64,000 bases of DNA, taken from Diphasiastrum complanatum. Lineage: Eukaryota > Streptophyta > Lycopodiopsida > Lycopodiales > Lycopodiaceae. The translations under genes and the position numbers were made by a program. Numbering within the stretch: position 1 is the stretch's first letter; every line of letters starts with the position of its first letter. Under the pieces are notes generated by a model, which was given only the letters and a program-made list of their open reading frames with translations, was not told the DNA's origin and searched no databases. Below are positions 33,710 through 45,870 of the stretch, piece by piece. The stretch spans positions 22,098,422-22,162,421 of the forward strand of contig CM055109.1 in the NCBI GenBank assembly GCA_029204225.1. The letters run 5' to 3'.

Positions 33710-35580
33710 ATGGCCAAAAATGAAACCTTCATGTTTGAGAGCAAAGATAGGCTTACCTCAAGCAACTACTCAACTTGGAAGGTGAGGATGGAGTCCTTTC
33801 TAGAGATGAATGAGTTGTTGGATATTGTTGTAGGTGTGGAAAAGAGACCTTTGGAACCTCAAGAACAATTGATATATGATCAAGATGAATGTGAAAAATG
33901 AACTTCTCAAGGAAGTTGGTAAGTGCACTACATCTACTGAAGAATGGGAAACCTTGAAGAAGGTTTATGAGTCCAAGTCTACATCAAGGGTCCTAACCCT
34001 TAAGAGGAAAATCTTTCAAGTCTTCAAAATAAGGATGAAAGTGTTCTTGCTTTTGTTTTGAGAGTTAAAGCTTTGAATGATGAATTAGATATAGGTGAAA
34101 GCATTAAGGATGTTGAGCTTGTGCAAGTTGTTCTCAATGGCTTATTGGATGATCATGCTAACTTGGTGCAAAGTTCAGCTATTTAAAAGACATTTCCAAG
34201 TATGGAGGACTTTCAAAAGGTCTTGGTGGCTAAAGATTCTAGACTCCAAGCAAGAGGAAGATCATCTTCTACATCTCAATTTGGAGAGGAGCAAGCTACG
34301 TTCTCAAAAGGCAAGTTCAAGGGCAAGGGAAAATGTATGATCATCTAAAGGGCAAGATCAAGTGAGCCTTCTACTTTTGTTGGAAATAAGAAACATAGAT
34401 CAAAGCTAAAATGTCTTTATTGTGGAGTCAAAGGACATTTTGCTAGTGATTGTTATGTCTTGTGCTTGTTGGCTAATCATGGAGATATTAGTCCTTGGTG
34501 GATTGATAGTGGAGCTAGTTCACATATAAAATTTCATAAGGAGTATTACTCTTCATTGGTGGCATTTGAAGGTGACAAGAAGGTAATCCACATGGCCAAT
34601 GATGGTGAATGTGCAATCAAAGGGATTGGCACAATCCCTATTTCTCTTTTTAGTAGTAGGAATGTGAATTTGAAGAATTTTTTGTATGATTCCATTGATC
34701 ACTAAGAACCTTCTTAGTGTTAGTCAAATGCTGCAAGGGTCTTAATGTGGAGTTTGATGGTGATGCTTGCTTGATCAAGAAGGAAGGCAAAGTTATAGCA
34801 AGAGAGAAAATACAAGGTAAATTGTTCAAACTTCATGCTTGTGTTGTTGCTAACCAATTTGGATGTATGGCAAAGGAGCAATCGTCAATGCAAGAGGTAT
34901 GGCACAATAGATTGGGGCATCTCAACTTCAAGTCATTGGAGGTGATGGCAAAGAGGCAAGTTGTTTATGGTCTTCCCAATCTCTTACTAGCATGGATCAT
35001 GTTTGTGAGCAATGTGCTTTATCAAAGTCATATAGGTTACCTTACAAGAGATCTACATCAAGATGAAGTAAGCCTTTCCAACTTGTGCATTCAGATATTC
35101 ATGGTGTTACTACAATTAGAAAGGGTGGTGCTAAGATGTATGTGACATTCATTGATGATTTTAGTAGGTTTTGGGTTTATCTACTAAAGAGCAAGGATGA
35201 AGTGTTTGATGTCTTTGTCAAGTTCAAGGATCCAAGGGAGGTTCAATTTAACACCAAAATCAAGTGCTTGAGGAGTGACAATGGTGGTGAGCACATTACT
35301 ACCAAGGTCAAAGCATTTTGTGATGCAAATGGGATCAAGAGGGAGCTTACAAGTCCAAGAACACCACAACAAAATGGAGTGGTTGAGAGAAAGAATAGAA
35401 CCTTATGTGAAGGAGCCACAACAATCATGTTAGGTGCAATCTTCCTAAACCTTTTTGGGTGAAGCTTTGTTGTGTGCCAATCATTTACATAATAGGTAGC
35501 CGAGTGTTTTTTCGGATGGGGTTGGGATGTCATTTTTGATGAAGGAAACATTCCAGAGGTTGCTTCCAATGGTGATATGG
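33710..35580 (+). pseudogene. Copia polyprotein (gag to integrase and linker), family F
   Basis: ATG at 33710 opens Gag: LTSSNYSTWKVRMESFLEMN, DIVVGVEKRP, then KSTSRVLTLKRKIFQ. A CCHC knuckle CLYCGVKGHFASDC lies at about 34410, the protease active site in WWIDSGASSH at about 34500, pre-integrase HNRLGHLNFKSLEV at about 34905. Integrase core has VHSDIHG-like residues, YVTFIDDFSRF, CLRSDNGGEHIT, SPRTPQQNGVVERKNRT (Glu kept). A linker remnant DVIFDEGNIPEVASNGD runs to 35576. There are shifts or stops near 33895, 34060, 34180, 34350, 34705, 35090 and 35460. RT is missing because the gypsy C LTR starts at 35581. The element at 58948-62030 is related. Confidence 0.86.
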
Positions 35581-36843
35581 TGTGATACCATGTAATTGCT
35601 AAACAACGAATATCTACTCGAATATGGCAATATATACTCGACTATGAAGATCTATCCGTTGGACAATTATATATTTATGAAGAGGCCTATATCATTTTTT
35701 GGGATATAATGGTTAAAGACTTGTCTTACACTAAAGAAAAAGACCTCCAGAAGTGAAACGATGTCTGGAACAGCCTTAATCAAGTCACTTACACGAATCG
35801 ACTAGATTTGAATCGTCATCTTAAACTAGAGTAATTTAAACTCGTAGTTGAATTTACCTTAGTAAGGTATAATGTACATATGTGTAGCTCATATATTGGT
35901 TCAATGGAGCGACACACTTGTAATCTTTAGAGGTGTGCTTGTTCGCTCCATAGGATATATATGGAAGACACGATCTAGTCTCACACCACCGAGAGAGAGA
36001 GAGAGTTCATGTACTTGTGAGAGATTGAAGAAGTGAATAGAGAGTATTGAAGAATATCTTCTCTGATCTCTGTTCTCCACACTGTTAAGTGTGAGTGATC
36101 TTGAGTCTACTAGCGATCTCTTCTGCATTACTTAAATCACTCTATGGTCAGACAATTGCAATATTTTATTACAATCATTGCTGTGTTTCTGCAAAGTTGT
36201 TCTAAAGAACTGTATTTAAACTATCTTATTCGTCTGTTCAAATACTTGATTCAGCACCCAAATAACGTATACCTTTGGCACAGTTTTCCACCATCATTTA
36301 CAAAACAATATGTATACATTTGAGATGGTAGTCCCTGCCTGAGGAATTGAGTCATAGATCTGTACTCTTGTTTGTAACGAACATACGTTTCTAACATATT
36401 CATGGGCTATTTGAGTTCTTTAACCTTGAATGGGCTCTAATTGTTGAGGAGTATTGTCTAGAACCCAACAGTCTAAAATAAGATTAACCGATTGTCTGTT
36501 CATATTCGAATATATCGAACATCTCTCGAATCCTTGTTGACAACTTAATCAGACATAGTGTAGTACATTTGTACTACTCTAATAACATTTCATTTGTAGA
36601 ACACTTTTTATTTGATTCGATAGAAGAAGATTGTTGTTTTGAAAATTATCATCACCACACACACTATAAAAGTAATACTGGTTATAAAATGTTTGTTTGA
36701 CAACCAAAATAACATATGACTTGACTGCATTCAAATCAGAACTGTATCAATTAATCAGCTTTTAGGTGCTATCCTCTTGGGGTTCGACACCAAATACTAC
36801 ACAATTCTATCATTTCTCTATTAGTGTATCATGACATATGCCA
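35581..36843 (+). repeat. 5' LTR of gypsy C
   Basis: Starts TGTGATACCATG and ends at CA, 36843, five bases before the primer site. Its first 785 bp match the 3' LTR at 58001-58947. A TATATATGG lies at about 35955. At 35991-36005 it has a 15-bp GA run that is 179 bp long in the other LTR. The left border is sharp: copia linker coding sequence ends at 35580. Confidence 0.85.
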
Positions 36844-36847
36844 ATTT

Positions 36848-36865
36848 TGGCGCCGTTGCCGGGGA
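36848..36865 (+). other. Gypsy C primer binding site, Athila type
   Basis: TGGCGCCGTTGCCGGGGA directly after the LTR end. From memory this is the primer-site and leader sequence of Athila-like Ty3/gypsy elements. It fixes the orientation (+) and the LTR end. Confidence 0.85.
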
Positions 36866-36917
36866 TATCCATTTAAAGTTGATACGAAACTGACAAATTT
36901 ACCATCATTTCAAGTGT

Positions 36918-38301
36918 ATGTCAGATAGAGCTGCCCAACTTGAAAGATATAAAAAACATCAAGAAGATTTTTTCAAAAGCCTTCAGGAATCTTTTCAAAG
37001 AAGAAATTTACCTTTCCGGACTTATAACGAAGCTGAGACCTACTTTGATAATCTTCTTGCAATCCTGATAATTTACCTGAAATATTTTGTCCTGAAGCTT
37101 CTACTACAGTTGAGAACCAGGTTATGCTGCTGAAAATCTAGTTTTTGATCCAGATCCTGAACCAGATCCAGATCCTAAACTTGAACCTGATCCAGAACCA
37201 GAACCAACTATGGAAGTTCCCGCTCCCCATTTCACACCTATTTCAAAAATCAAATACGACTATTTCAAAGGAACATCTTCAGATGATGCTGATACTTATG
37301 TTTTGCAGTTCGAATCAATTGTGACTTTGAACAACGAAGGTACTGATGCTGACAAGCTGCAGATTTTTTCTGGTCTTTTTAGAAAACAAGCACGCATATG
37401 GTACAACCAAGTTGAACCAGGACACGTGGCAACCTAGTTGCTGCTGAAAGATACATTTCTACACCAGTTCAGAGAAATTGGCTATTCATCCAGAGTACTC
37501 GGAAGACTCAACAATGTGCAGAAGAAGAGTTGAGAATCTCTGCAAAGGTATACTCAAAAAGTAAAAAACCTTATTGGAAAACTAATTGGAGTGTATCCTG
37601 TCACGATGCAGGTTGAGTGGGTTTTGGTAGGTTTATCACCAAAAATCTATTGATATTGCATTCAAGGTGATATGACTACCTTATTAGCAGTTATTGAAAG
37701 TTCTGAGAACTATGAGACTTCGAAGTTAGCATGAAAGAGATGCTCTTCTAGATGAAGTCGCAGATCTAAACATGATTCCAGTGGTAGCGAAGATGATTTA
37801 AAGTCTGAATCAAGTTCAAGTTCTTCTAGTTTAGAATCCGATTCTAGTGATTCCTTTGACACAAAGAACGAAGAAGAAAACGAAAATCCAAACAAAAGGA
37901 AAAGCTTTGGCAGATGCTGTTCTACAATGGATTGATGTCATTGAAGACAAATTGATAAAGACAATTGACCAATCTTGGCCGAGCGATGTCGAAAAAATAT
38001 TCAAAGTAACCACAAGAAGCAAAAGCTCCTCAAAACCTGACTCGAAAGTTTCTTTGAAGAAGCAAAGAAATTCCTCGAAGAAGAAATCATCGAACAAATC
38101 TATAACAAAGGAAGATCTTAAAGATGACCCTGACTATGATCGTGATGCAGCAAAGCTATTTTCAAAGGATATTTTTGCAGAAGCTTTGCTGTTGCAAAGA
38201 AGAAAGTCACATTCGAAGGAGGAGACATTGAAATTACGAAGACCAAACTTTCTGATGCCACGATTGACAAGCCCATATCGAAAGCGAAGAAAAAGACTAT
38301 G
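36918..38301 (+). pseudogene. gag: Gypsy C gag
   Basis: ATG at 36918 starts MSDRAAQLERYKKHQEDFFK. The capsid-type domain follows after frame breaks: APHFTPISKIKYDYFKGTSS, YVLQFESIVTLN, GLFRKQARIWYNQVEPG, LKDTFLHQFREIGYSSRVLG and RLNNVQ. The later part is acidic and Ser-rich, then Lys-rich. I see no clear CCHC knuckle. Stops are at 37128, 37435 and several between 37530 and 38120. An acidic Pro-rich hexamer-like repeat (PDPEPD type) lies at 37150-37210. Confidence 0.72.
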
Positions 38302-39322
38302 ATATCGTGATAGATATTGGCTCTCTTTGTCCCAATATAACATTTGAACAATTGTTGGCTGATAACACTTATTACCACAAACAAATAGAAGGTCTTTCTA
38401 TCCCTAAGAAGAAAAAAAGAGTTTCCCTGCCAGAAATAAGTGTACTAGCTATTGATTTGGGAGACCTCAACGCACCAGAAATTGATGTCACAATTGTTGG
38501 ATGTTTAATAAAAAATGTGCCGATTGATTCAGGTTTGAACGCCAATATTATAACAGAAGACACAGTCATGCCTTGGGTTTAACCGGCATTCGACCAATTC
38601 AACAAAATATTAAATTGGCAGATTCAACTCGAAGAAAGCCTGTTGGATAATTAAAGGACGTCACTATATATATTCAAGCCAAGCCTTTTACGATGAACTT
38701 TATTGATATCAAACCACTCGGTTCCTCCTCTTACCCTATTCTAATTGGACGGCCATGGCTTTATCAATCTAATGCAAGTGTACATTGGAAGTCCAGAGAA
38801 TTAAGATTTCAAATTGACAAAACTAACAATTGTGGAAAGCTAGTAAAACAAATTATAACTTGGAGTCAAGACATAGATGAAGGAGAAACTCCAATGTCCG
38901 ATACAAATTTCACTTCTGAAGATTCTTCTTATGCACTCAATATATTATCTACTGTTTCAAATATCAAAGTTAAATATTTCGAATGCTATGAAAATAATGA
39001 TTTATCGGATGACGAAGAAGAATTTTTTAACATTTGCAATACTGAAGCAGATAATTCTGTTAATGAATCAAAAACTACAAACAAGAATTTTGAAGATTCT
39101 GATCAAGACGCTGATGATGAATCCGACGAATCCAAAAATGAATTTGAAAATAAGGAACAAGTTGTCGACAAGAATAAATCTGTGGAGTCAACAATGCGCA
39201 AAATTCATGGCCATACGAAGGCTAGTATGACAGAAGGCATTATTTTACCAGATTCAACAGAGCTAATTGAACTTGCACTTGACATATTTGTCCATGTTTC
39301 AAAGTCTCTAGGTGAAACTTAG
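38302..39322 (+). pseudogene. pro: Gypsy C protease and acidic spacer
   Basis: Protease active site in NVPIDSGLNANIITEDT (about 38514-38562), frameshift near 38580, protease end in SSSYPILIGRPWLYQSNASV (about 38715-38775). A very acidic, Asn-rich spacer of about 170 codons follows (DDEEEFFNI, DQDADDESDESKNE), ending at a stop at 39320-39322. The acidic spacer between protease and RT parallels the one in families A and B. Confidence 0.78.
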
Positions 39323-39500
39323 TTAATAGAATTTACCGAATTACTTAAGGAGTACCAAGATGTGTCCGCATGGTTGCTCGAAGACTTGAAAGGAATACCT
39401 GCTGAATTTGGTGAGCACCGTATTGATTTGAAGGAAGATGTTGTTCTTGTTCGATAGAGACAATATTGTCTAAATCCAAAGTACTCTTTAAGCTGAGAAG
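39323..39500 (+). pseudogene. pol: Gypsy C RT, first 50 codons only
   Basis: FTELLKEYQDVSAWLLEDLK, GIPAEFGEHRIDLKEDVVLV and YCLNPKYSL match the N-terminal end of gypsy RT. A stop lies within it at 39457-39459. Similarity ends at about 39495 and the A2 LTR begins by 39568. No further RT of element C is visible anywhere in the window. Confidence 0.75.
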
Positions 39501-39567
39501 CAGCTCATGTACCTATTGAGAGCCTTAACCAGATCATTCCAGACGACAAGAACCCTGCTCACAAAAG
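39501..39567. other. Junction sequence between gypsy C RT and the A2 LTR
   Basis: Short sequence of unclear origin. It joins an inverted repeat, GTGTTCAC and GTGAACAC, spanning the LTR edge (39567-39589). Confidence 0.3.
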
Positions 39568-40512
39568 TGTTCACTGAATTTGTGAACACGTTTTTTTCTC
39601 TTTTTGTTGCTTATCTCTCTTGGATTACTTTTGTTGTTATGGTTCTTTGTGATTACTCTTCTTATTAGAACTTTTATAGAGCAGAAGCAATATTCAAGGA
39701 TGCATTACTTATTTTCTAGCCTGTTAGTGGGTAAATCAAATCCAATACTCAGCTACATGCATACACTAGCCATGCAACCATCTACAGCTCAAGCATATCA
39801 GCAATTAGCACAGAGAGCGATCCTTCTACTACCTACTGAATCAAAGAATAAGCAAGAACTAGATTAGCTACTGAAACTAAAACCAGATTCAAGAAACAAG
39901 AAACAAGACTCCTAGCAGCATTTAACAATCTAGAAATCAAGAAACACACATTACTTGATGCCTAGATTATCCAAGAACATCAAGAACTAGAATGTCAAGA
40001 CTATGCAAGATTTACACCATATTTCTAGCCTCTATAGTTTACTTGAATGCTGATTTCTACAAGATTCCACAAGCAAGAACTGAAGCTAATCCACAACTAA
40101 GCAAGAACAAGAAACAAGAACCTAGTTAATCCACAAGCAAAGAATCAAGCATGCTCATAGAAATATCACTCAAGATCATTGCCATGAACAAGGAGCTTAG
40201 TGATCTTCAAGAACTCGTGGAGGATCCTCTTTATTAATTAGCTCAAGGGAACTTGAAAATACAATCAAAGCTCCCTCACAAGAGAGGGGGGCCCTTAAAT
40301 AAGCAAGAAGGCTGCCCATGTGGAGCCCATGTGGCAATTCCACTAAATTAGAAATTACATGTGGAATTTGCCCTTCCACTAGAGGTCACCATCAAAAGGT
40401 GGCTCACTCTTACTATTTTAAGGGGGGCCTACATTTATTACAACTATTCAAGAAAATGTTACTAGCTCCTACATGGTCATTCCTTCTTTGGGATATACCA
40501 TGTAGGCTCACA
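39568..40512 (-). repeat. 3' LTR of gypsy A2
   Basis: On the minus strand it starts TGTGAGCCTACATGG (40512) and ends near GTGAACA (39568), about 945 bp. The last 380 bp match 875-1240. A TATTTAAGGG core-promoter-like word lies at about 40290-40299, after a GGCCCC-containing stretch. The first 500 bp have no second copy in the window. Confidence 0.65.
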
Positions 40513-40529
40513 TAGTTAATCACTATCTT

Positions 40530-43500
40530 CCTAGCTAGTATTTCCTCGGCTCTCATGCTCGGCTCTCAGCTTCTTCTGCTCTCTTCCTTCTGAGACCTCC
40601 TCAGTCATGGGTGAGAGATAACTTATGTCTTCAGCTTGGCTCGGCACTAGAGAATCGGCTAATATTATCCACCCCTAATCTGTTGCAGGACCCACTGCAA
40701 CACCGGTGATGTCTTCCGCTTGGCACTTGGAAAAGCGTGGATTTTCATTCACTTCCGTAAAACCAGGTGCTTATTATCCGCAAAATTTATTCGCCAAAAT
40801 TGGAAGTCCCTCAATTGGCCGCTACATACTAGCCCTCTTGAGCACTTATTGTGAATCCTGTTAGCCTCGTCGTCGCGCCGTCTGCTTTCGCTCGCTCATC
40901 TTCCAGCCCAGGGCTTCAAAAACTTGGAATCGGAGCTTACTTCCGAAATTAAGGGGCCCCAGATATTCTCTTATTTTTTCTACAAAGCCCATTTCCTGTC
41001 AGTCTTCCACCATGGTCACATAGCGTGACGACATGAAGGCCGCTCTGTAGTATAGCCTGGCCATCATCTCATGGTCTTCTTCTGACTGGAGGGCTGTGTT
41101 TGTGTTGAGCCTAATGGGATCCAAACCTCGATCCCAGAAACACTCTTGCTATATTAGGAAGGCCATGGATCTGCAATACTCGGCACTTTCCTGCACACAG
41201 AGATCGGCACTTGACTTGTATTTGTGCCCGAAGTCTAGTAATTGTAGCCTCAGATCATCCGGGGAGGTTCTCTCTGTAATTCCTAGAATGACTGGCCAGT
41301 TTACTAACTCCACTTGCGGCTTTTCCACCGGCCATGGGTTTTTGCATTTGAGCGGCATGTAAAAAGGATCCACTCGCTTCCATGCCGGTGCCGTCAAATA
41401 TTCCTGAGTCTCCTGCTATCCTTCAAAACTTTGCTCTACCATTCTGGCTGCGGTTGTAGTGCGGCAATGATCTCGGCCCTGGTGGAGTATTGGCTTTGAT
41501 CAATGTCTTCCTTGCCGCCCTCATATTGGGAGGGTATTTTCTTTCAAATCGCTCTGATTCCCTTGTATCAGCCAGTTTACTTCTAGGCCGGGTAGGGGAA
41601 GTTGTCCTACGCGGCTGGGGCGGCCTTGCCAGATAATCATCAAGGGCCTTGGTGCCCGTGTCTTTCTCTTTTGCTCGCTCGCTTGTCGACAGCTCATCTG
41701 CACCTTTGTCTGGCCTGGACAAGAATCTTCTTGTCTCCGGTTGGTCAGCCAGGAAGTCATCATCGGCTCCAATGTCTGTGTTAGTTTTTGGAAGGTCGGG
41801 GATAGAGTGATCTGGGGAGAGGGGTGCAGAGGTGAACGATTTAGGAGGAGGCAGAAATAATAAGTTATACGCAGCAGCGGGGGAGTGGAGTTGGTGGAGG
41901 AACTCATCCCATCGGGCCTTGTGGGTGTCAGCTGGACCTTTTGATGGGCTCATTATTTGACTAGGAGGTGATGAAGAAAGGGGAGATGGAAGAATTGGGT
42001 AAGTTGGAATGAATGTTTCAGAGAAATTAAATGTGGAGTAGGAGGAAGGGTTAAAGGTGGGAGGGAGTCGGAGAAAGCTCATGGAAGTAGCACCGACTCT
42101 CTGGCCACCCGATCCTGAGCTACCGTCTGATGGGTGGGTTTGCCCATCATGATTCTCTGCTCCATCATTCCCATCATCGTCCTGTGGCTTTGTTACGTGA
42201 GCACCTGCTTGGGCCCTGCACGCTGTGTCCCATAATTGGTTCACCTTGTCCAAAACTTGCTGCAGGGCCTTCGTTGTTTCTTCCAGCTGCTTTTGGGACT
42301 CCAGAACGATCTTCTCTTTTTTCGCCACAATGTTTTCAAAATTCTTTTTATCGGCCTCTCGCTCTTGGATCAGCCTTATGTATTTCTCCATCCGGATGGC
42401 TGAGGCCTATGGGGCCTAGATTTGAATGTCCTCGGGCTTGACTAGAGGAGCATTGACTGTCATTGCACCTGACGATCTGTCTCGTACTTGGTTGATTTGG
42501 ATCATCTGGTGCTTCAGTTGCTGCTGGACCTCTTCCAAGGTGGATTTTTGCCCGGCCATTACGGATCTGTTTTCTACTGTCTCTTTTTCTTTTTCTTTGG
42601 CCATCCTTTGATATCGCGCAATCTCTTGGTCTTGATGATGGACCTTGCTCTCTAGAACTTGATGTTGGCTCACCAACCAATGCATGTGGTAGCTCATTTT
42701 GGATAGGCCAATCATTGAGCGTTTGCTGCTTCAGTGAGCTTTTCAGGGCTAGAGAGGGTTGGGTACTGATTTGGGGTGTGGGATGGTGAGTCTATACCAA
42801 AAAATAGGCATGGTGTTAGAACTGAAGATGGAGGTGGAGGTGGAGGTGTCTGACTTCTTCCTGGCTGCTTCCTCTTTTTTGGTTCGTCGTCGCTTACCTG
42901 TGATTGTTGATCTTGTGACTGTTGGGCTGCTCCCGTGTCTTGGGGACTGGATATCCAGTCCTCCCCCCTCCCAAAACTTGTGCCAGTGGTGAATGTTGGT
43001 GGCGTTGCCGTTGTAATCAGTGTGGGTGGGGTGGTGGCTTCATCTGGCTGACTTGGGCCTTGAGGTACTGTCGTGTCAGGTTCCAGTGTGGATGTAGTTG
43101 CTCCATCACCCCTGTTGATGACATGTGAGGGTGACGAGTGTTGCTGTGATGCTGTGGACGAGATGCCACCATCTGACGTGAAACCATGTGAAACTGATCC
43201 CACCGGTGATATGCTCCCAGCTTGAAGCTTCTCTTGTCTTCGTTGTTTCCATGTACCTGGCAACTGAGCCCTTGAGGTATCTGCATGTTGAGCCCCGGAG
43301 GTTGCAGCTGCTTGTGGATTCTGGGGTGGGCTTCTTGGCTTGTGTACCAGAGGGAGGATATTGGTGTTGACTCGTTTGGCCTGAGACCTCGATGGTGAAG
43401 TTGTCCTTGGGCTTCTTGTGTTCAATGGGAATATCCCATGCCTTGTCCACAAGCTGCAGTTGTTGTTGGAGCTTTGGCCCATTTTGTACTTGATGCAGAG

Positions 43501-44140
43501 TGATATCTGTCATCACATATCCTAATATCGTGATAGGTTGCTTGTGTTTAATGCACTCATGAAGACAATTTGAAGCAAACTGTGCCCAATCATAGAGGTT
43601 TCGGGCATGCAGTCGTGAACTGCCATCATGTGAAACAGGGACATGGGTACCCTCAGCACTTTCATTTGAAGCTTCTGTGTGCATTTGGTGAGATATGCAC
43701 ATGCTGCTTGAAGTTGTTTGTCGTTGATTGCTTCCAGCCTGTACCCATCCTTGTTCTTCCACTTGATCACAGAGGATATATTTGAAATATGCCGTTTGCT
43801 CTATCTTCTGGAGTGTCCGTGTGGCAGTGTTTGGCCCTCGTGGGAAACCATAAGGTTGCAAGTCAGCTGTCGCAAAGAATACGTTATAGACATAATTCTT
43901 GATAGGGGGAACTATGATTTGACATGATCTTGCCATGGTATGATAATCGGCATATGCCATGTGTACCAGATAGGGGCTTTGATAACCTGTCAAGACAGGG
44001 ATATGAAATTCAATTTTCTTGAAGAAGGACTCCGCCTGCTGGTACCAGGTCTGCATCTCTGTAAGGTCAAGCTTGCACAGTTGGATGTCGAGCTTGCTTG
44101 CTTCGGGATCATCTAAACTGGAACTGGGGTTGGACGACAT
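40530..44140 (-). pseudogene. Gypsy A2 3' ORF, unrecognised product
   Basis: ATG at 44140 (MSSNPSSSLDDPEASKL) follows the repeat block. The N-terminal region runs clean for about 230 codons with FFKKIEFHIPVLTGYQSPYL, HMAYADYHTMARSCQIIVPP and NLYDWAQFASNCLHECIKHK. A Thr/Ser/Pro-rich part follows after a frame change near 43400, ending KKRKQPGRSQTPPPPPP. A coiled coil spans 42715-42190 (IARYQRMAKEKEKETVENRS; QKQLEETTKALQQVLDKVNQ) with one stop at about 42415. Then come another Ser/Pro-rich segment, a basic segment, and a C-terminal domain with DPFYMPLKCKNPW, LRLQLLDFGHKYKSSADLC and ARLYYRAAFMSSRYVTM (about 41400-41010). Tail fades by 40800. I do not know this family. Position, repeats and domain order match the ORF at 14660-17225. 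Confidence 0.55.
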
Positions 44141-44180
44141 GGTTGGAAAATGGAACAAGGAGGGTTCTGGAAAAACTGCT

Positions 44181-45500
44181 TCAGTTGAGAGCTGAGACAG
44201 TGGAAAGGGCGTTGGTTGAGATGTGAAGGGTTGGGCTCCAGTTGAGATCTGATGGAGTGGCTTCGGTTGAGATGTGAAGGGTTGGGCTCCGGTTGAGATC
44301 TGATGGAGTGGCTTCGGTTGAGATGTGAAGGGTTGGGCTCCAGTTGAGATTTGATGGAGTGACTTTGGTTGAAATCTGAAGGGTTGGGCTCCGTTTGAGA
44401 TCCGATGGAGTGGCTTCAGTTGAGATGTGAAGGGTTGGGCTTCGGTTGAGATTTGATGGAGTGGAGCAAGAAGATCGCCACAGATTGTCACTAGAAAACG
44501 CTTTAGCTTTGCACTTCGCTGAGGTGCAAATGGCTTGGGTGAGAGGGCATTTATTGCTGTCGTCATCTGGTTGCAAGGGAGATGGGTCGTATCAATTTGT
44601 AAAATTCGAATGTATGTCCTCCGGTCGAGATTCAAAATGACTGCTCCGGTTGAGATCTCACAGAACTGCTCCGCTCGAGATTCGAAGGAAGGCTCCGGTC
44701 GAGATCTAAAAGAACTGCTTCGGCCGAGATTCGAAGGAAGGCTCCGGTCGAGATCTGAAGGAATTGCTTTGGAGATTTGATAGAACCGCTTCGGTTGAGA
44801 TCTGAAGGATGGCTCCGTTCGAGATCTGAAGGAACTGCTTCAGTCGAGATTTGACAGAACCGCTTCGGTCGAGATCTGAAAGAAGGCTCCGATCGAGATC
44901 TGAAGGAACTGCTTTGGTCGAAATTTGACAGAATCGCTTCGGTCAAGATCTGAAGGAAGGCTCCGGTCGAGATTTGAAGGAACTGCTTCGGTCGAGATTT
45001 GACAGAACCGCTTCGGTCAAGATCTGAAGGAAGGCTCCGGTCAAGATCTGAAGGAACAACTTCTGTCGAGATTTGATAGAACTGCTTTGGTCGAGATCTG
45101 AAGGAAGGCTCCGGTCGAGATCTGAAAGAACTGCTTTGGTCGAGATTTGATAGAACCACTTCGGTCAAGATCTGACGAAAGGCTCTGATCGAGATATGAA
45201 GGAATTGCTTCGGTCGAGATTTGACAGATTCGCTTTGGTCGAGATCTGAAGGAAGGCTCCGGTCGAGATCTGAAGGAACTGCTTCGGTCGAGATTTGACA
45301 GAACCACTTTGGTCGAGATCTTAAGGAAGGCTCTGGTTGAGATCTGAAGGAACTACTTCGGTCGAGATTTGACAGAACCGCTTCGGTCAAGATCTGAAGG
45401 AAGGCTCTGGTCGAGATCTGAAGGAACTGCTTCGGTCGAGATTTGACAGAACCACTTTGGTCAAGATCTGACAAAGGCACTTCGGTTGAGATTTGAGAAA
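44181..45500 (-). repeat. Second repeat block of gypsy A2: 51-bp and 75-bp higher-order repeats
   Basis: All units carry ATCTCAACCGAAGC or ATCTCGACCGAAGC-like cores about 25 bp apart. In 44181-44465 they pair into 51-bp dimers (17 codons). In 44640-45500 three 24/25-mers form a 75-bp unit (25 codons), about eleven times. Because 51 and 75 are multiples of three, the array is open over hundreds of codons (for example 45480-44632), which I regard as a by-product. The motif is the same as in the leaders of A1 and A2. Confidence 0.88.
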
Positions 45501-45870
45501 AATCTCATGGTGCATAAATGGATCTGTTTGATGCAAGTGAAGAACTCCAAGGAAAATAGGATTGTAGCTCAGAGTAGAAGTTCTTATAAAAGAGTTGTAT
45601 CTCCAGGAATGTTGGTTACCTTGAGATACCAGTGAGACAGAGATGAGGTGGCCGAAGTGTGAGAATGATTTCCTAAGGTGTAGCCTATCAGTTGTCGATC
45701 TAGAACACCATGACCCATGAGTATGAACAGAAGAAAAAAAAAATGCATAGAATGTACATAAGTAATGATATGAAGTATAAACAAGGAACGAGGTGAACAA
45801 TAGGCGAGATGTACAAGGAAAGAAATAAAATAATATTAAAAACACTTTTTTTTTTTCAAGGGAAAAGATC
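45501..45870 (-). other. Spacer between A2 integrase and the second repeat block
   Basis: About 370 bp, no LTR, primer-site or polypurine signature and no match to the A LTR. It has a poly-T run just past the integrase end. Its lack of an LTR is the main reason to treat pol and 3' ORF as one element. Confidence 0.5.

Noticed and set aside
42130-42441. Plus-strand 103-codon frame
   Set aside because: Antisense to the coiled-coil part of the A2 3' ORF.
43106-43482. The C-terminal end of the frame 44635-43106 as part of the 3' ORF
   Set aside because: The overlapping frame 43482-42712 continues the Ser/Thr/Pro-rich composition and leads to the coiled coil, so a frameshift near 43400 is more likely.
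44632-45480. 282-codon open frame in the A2 second repeat block
   Set aside because: It exists because the tandem unit is a multiple of three without stops; no start context and no match outside the repeat.
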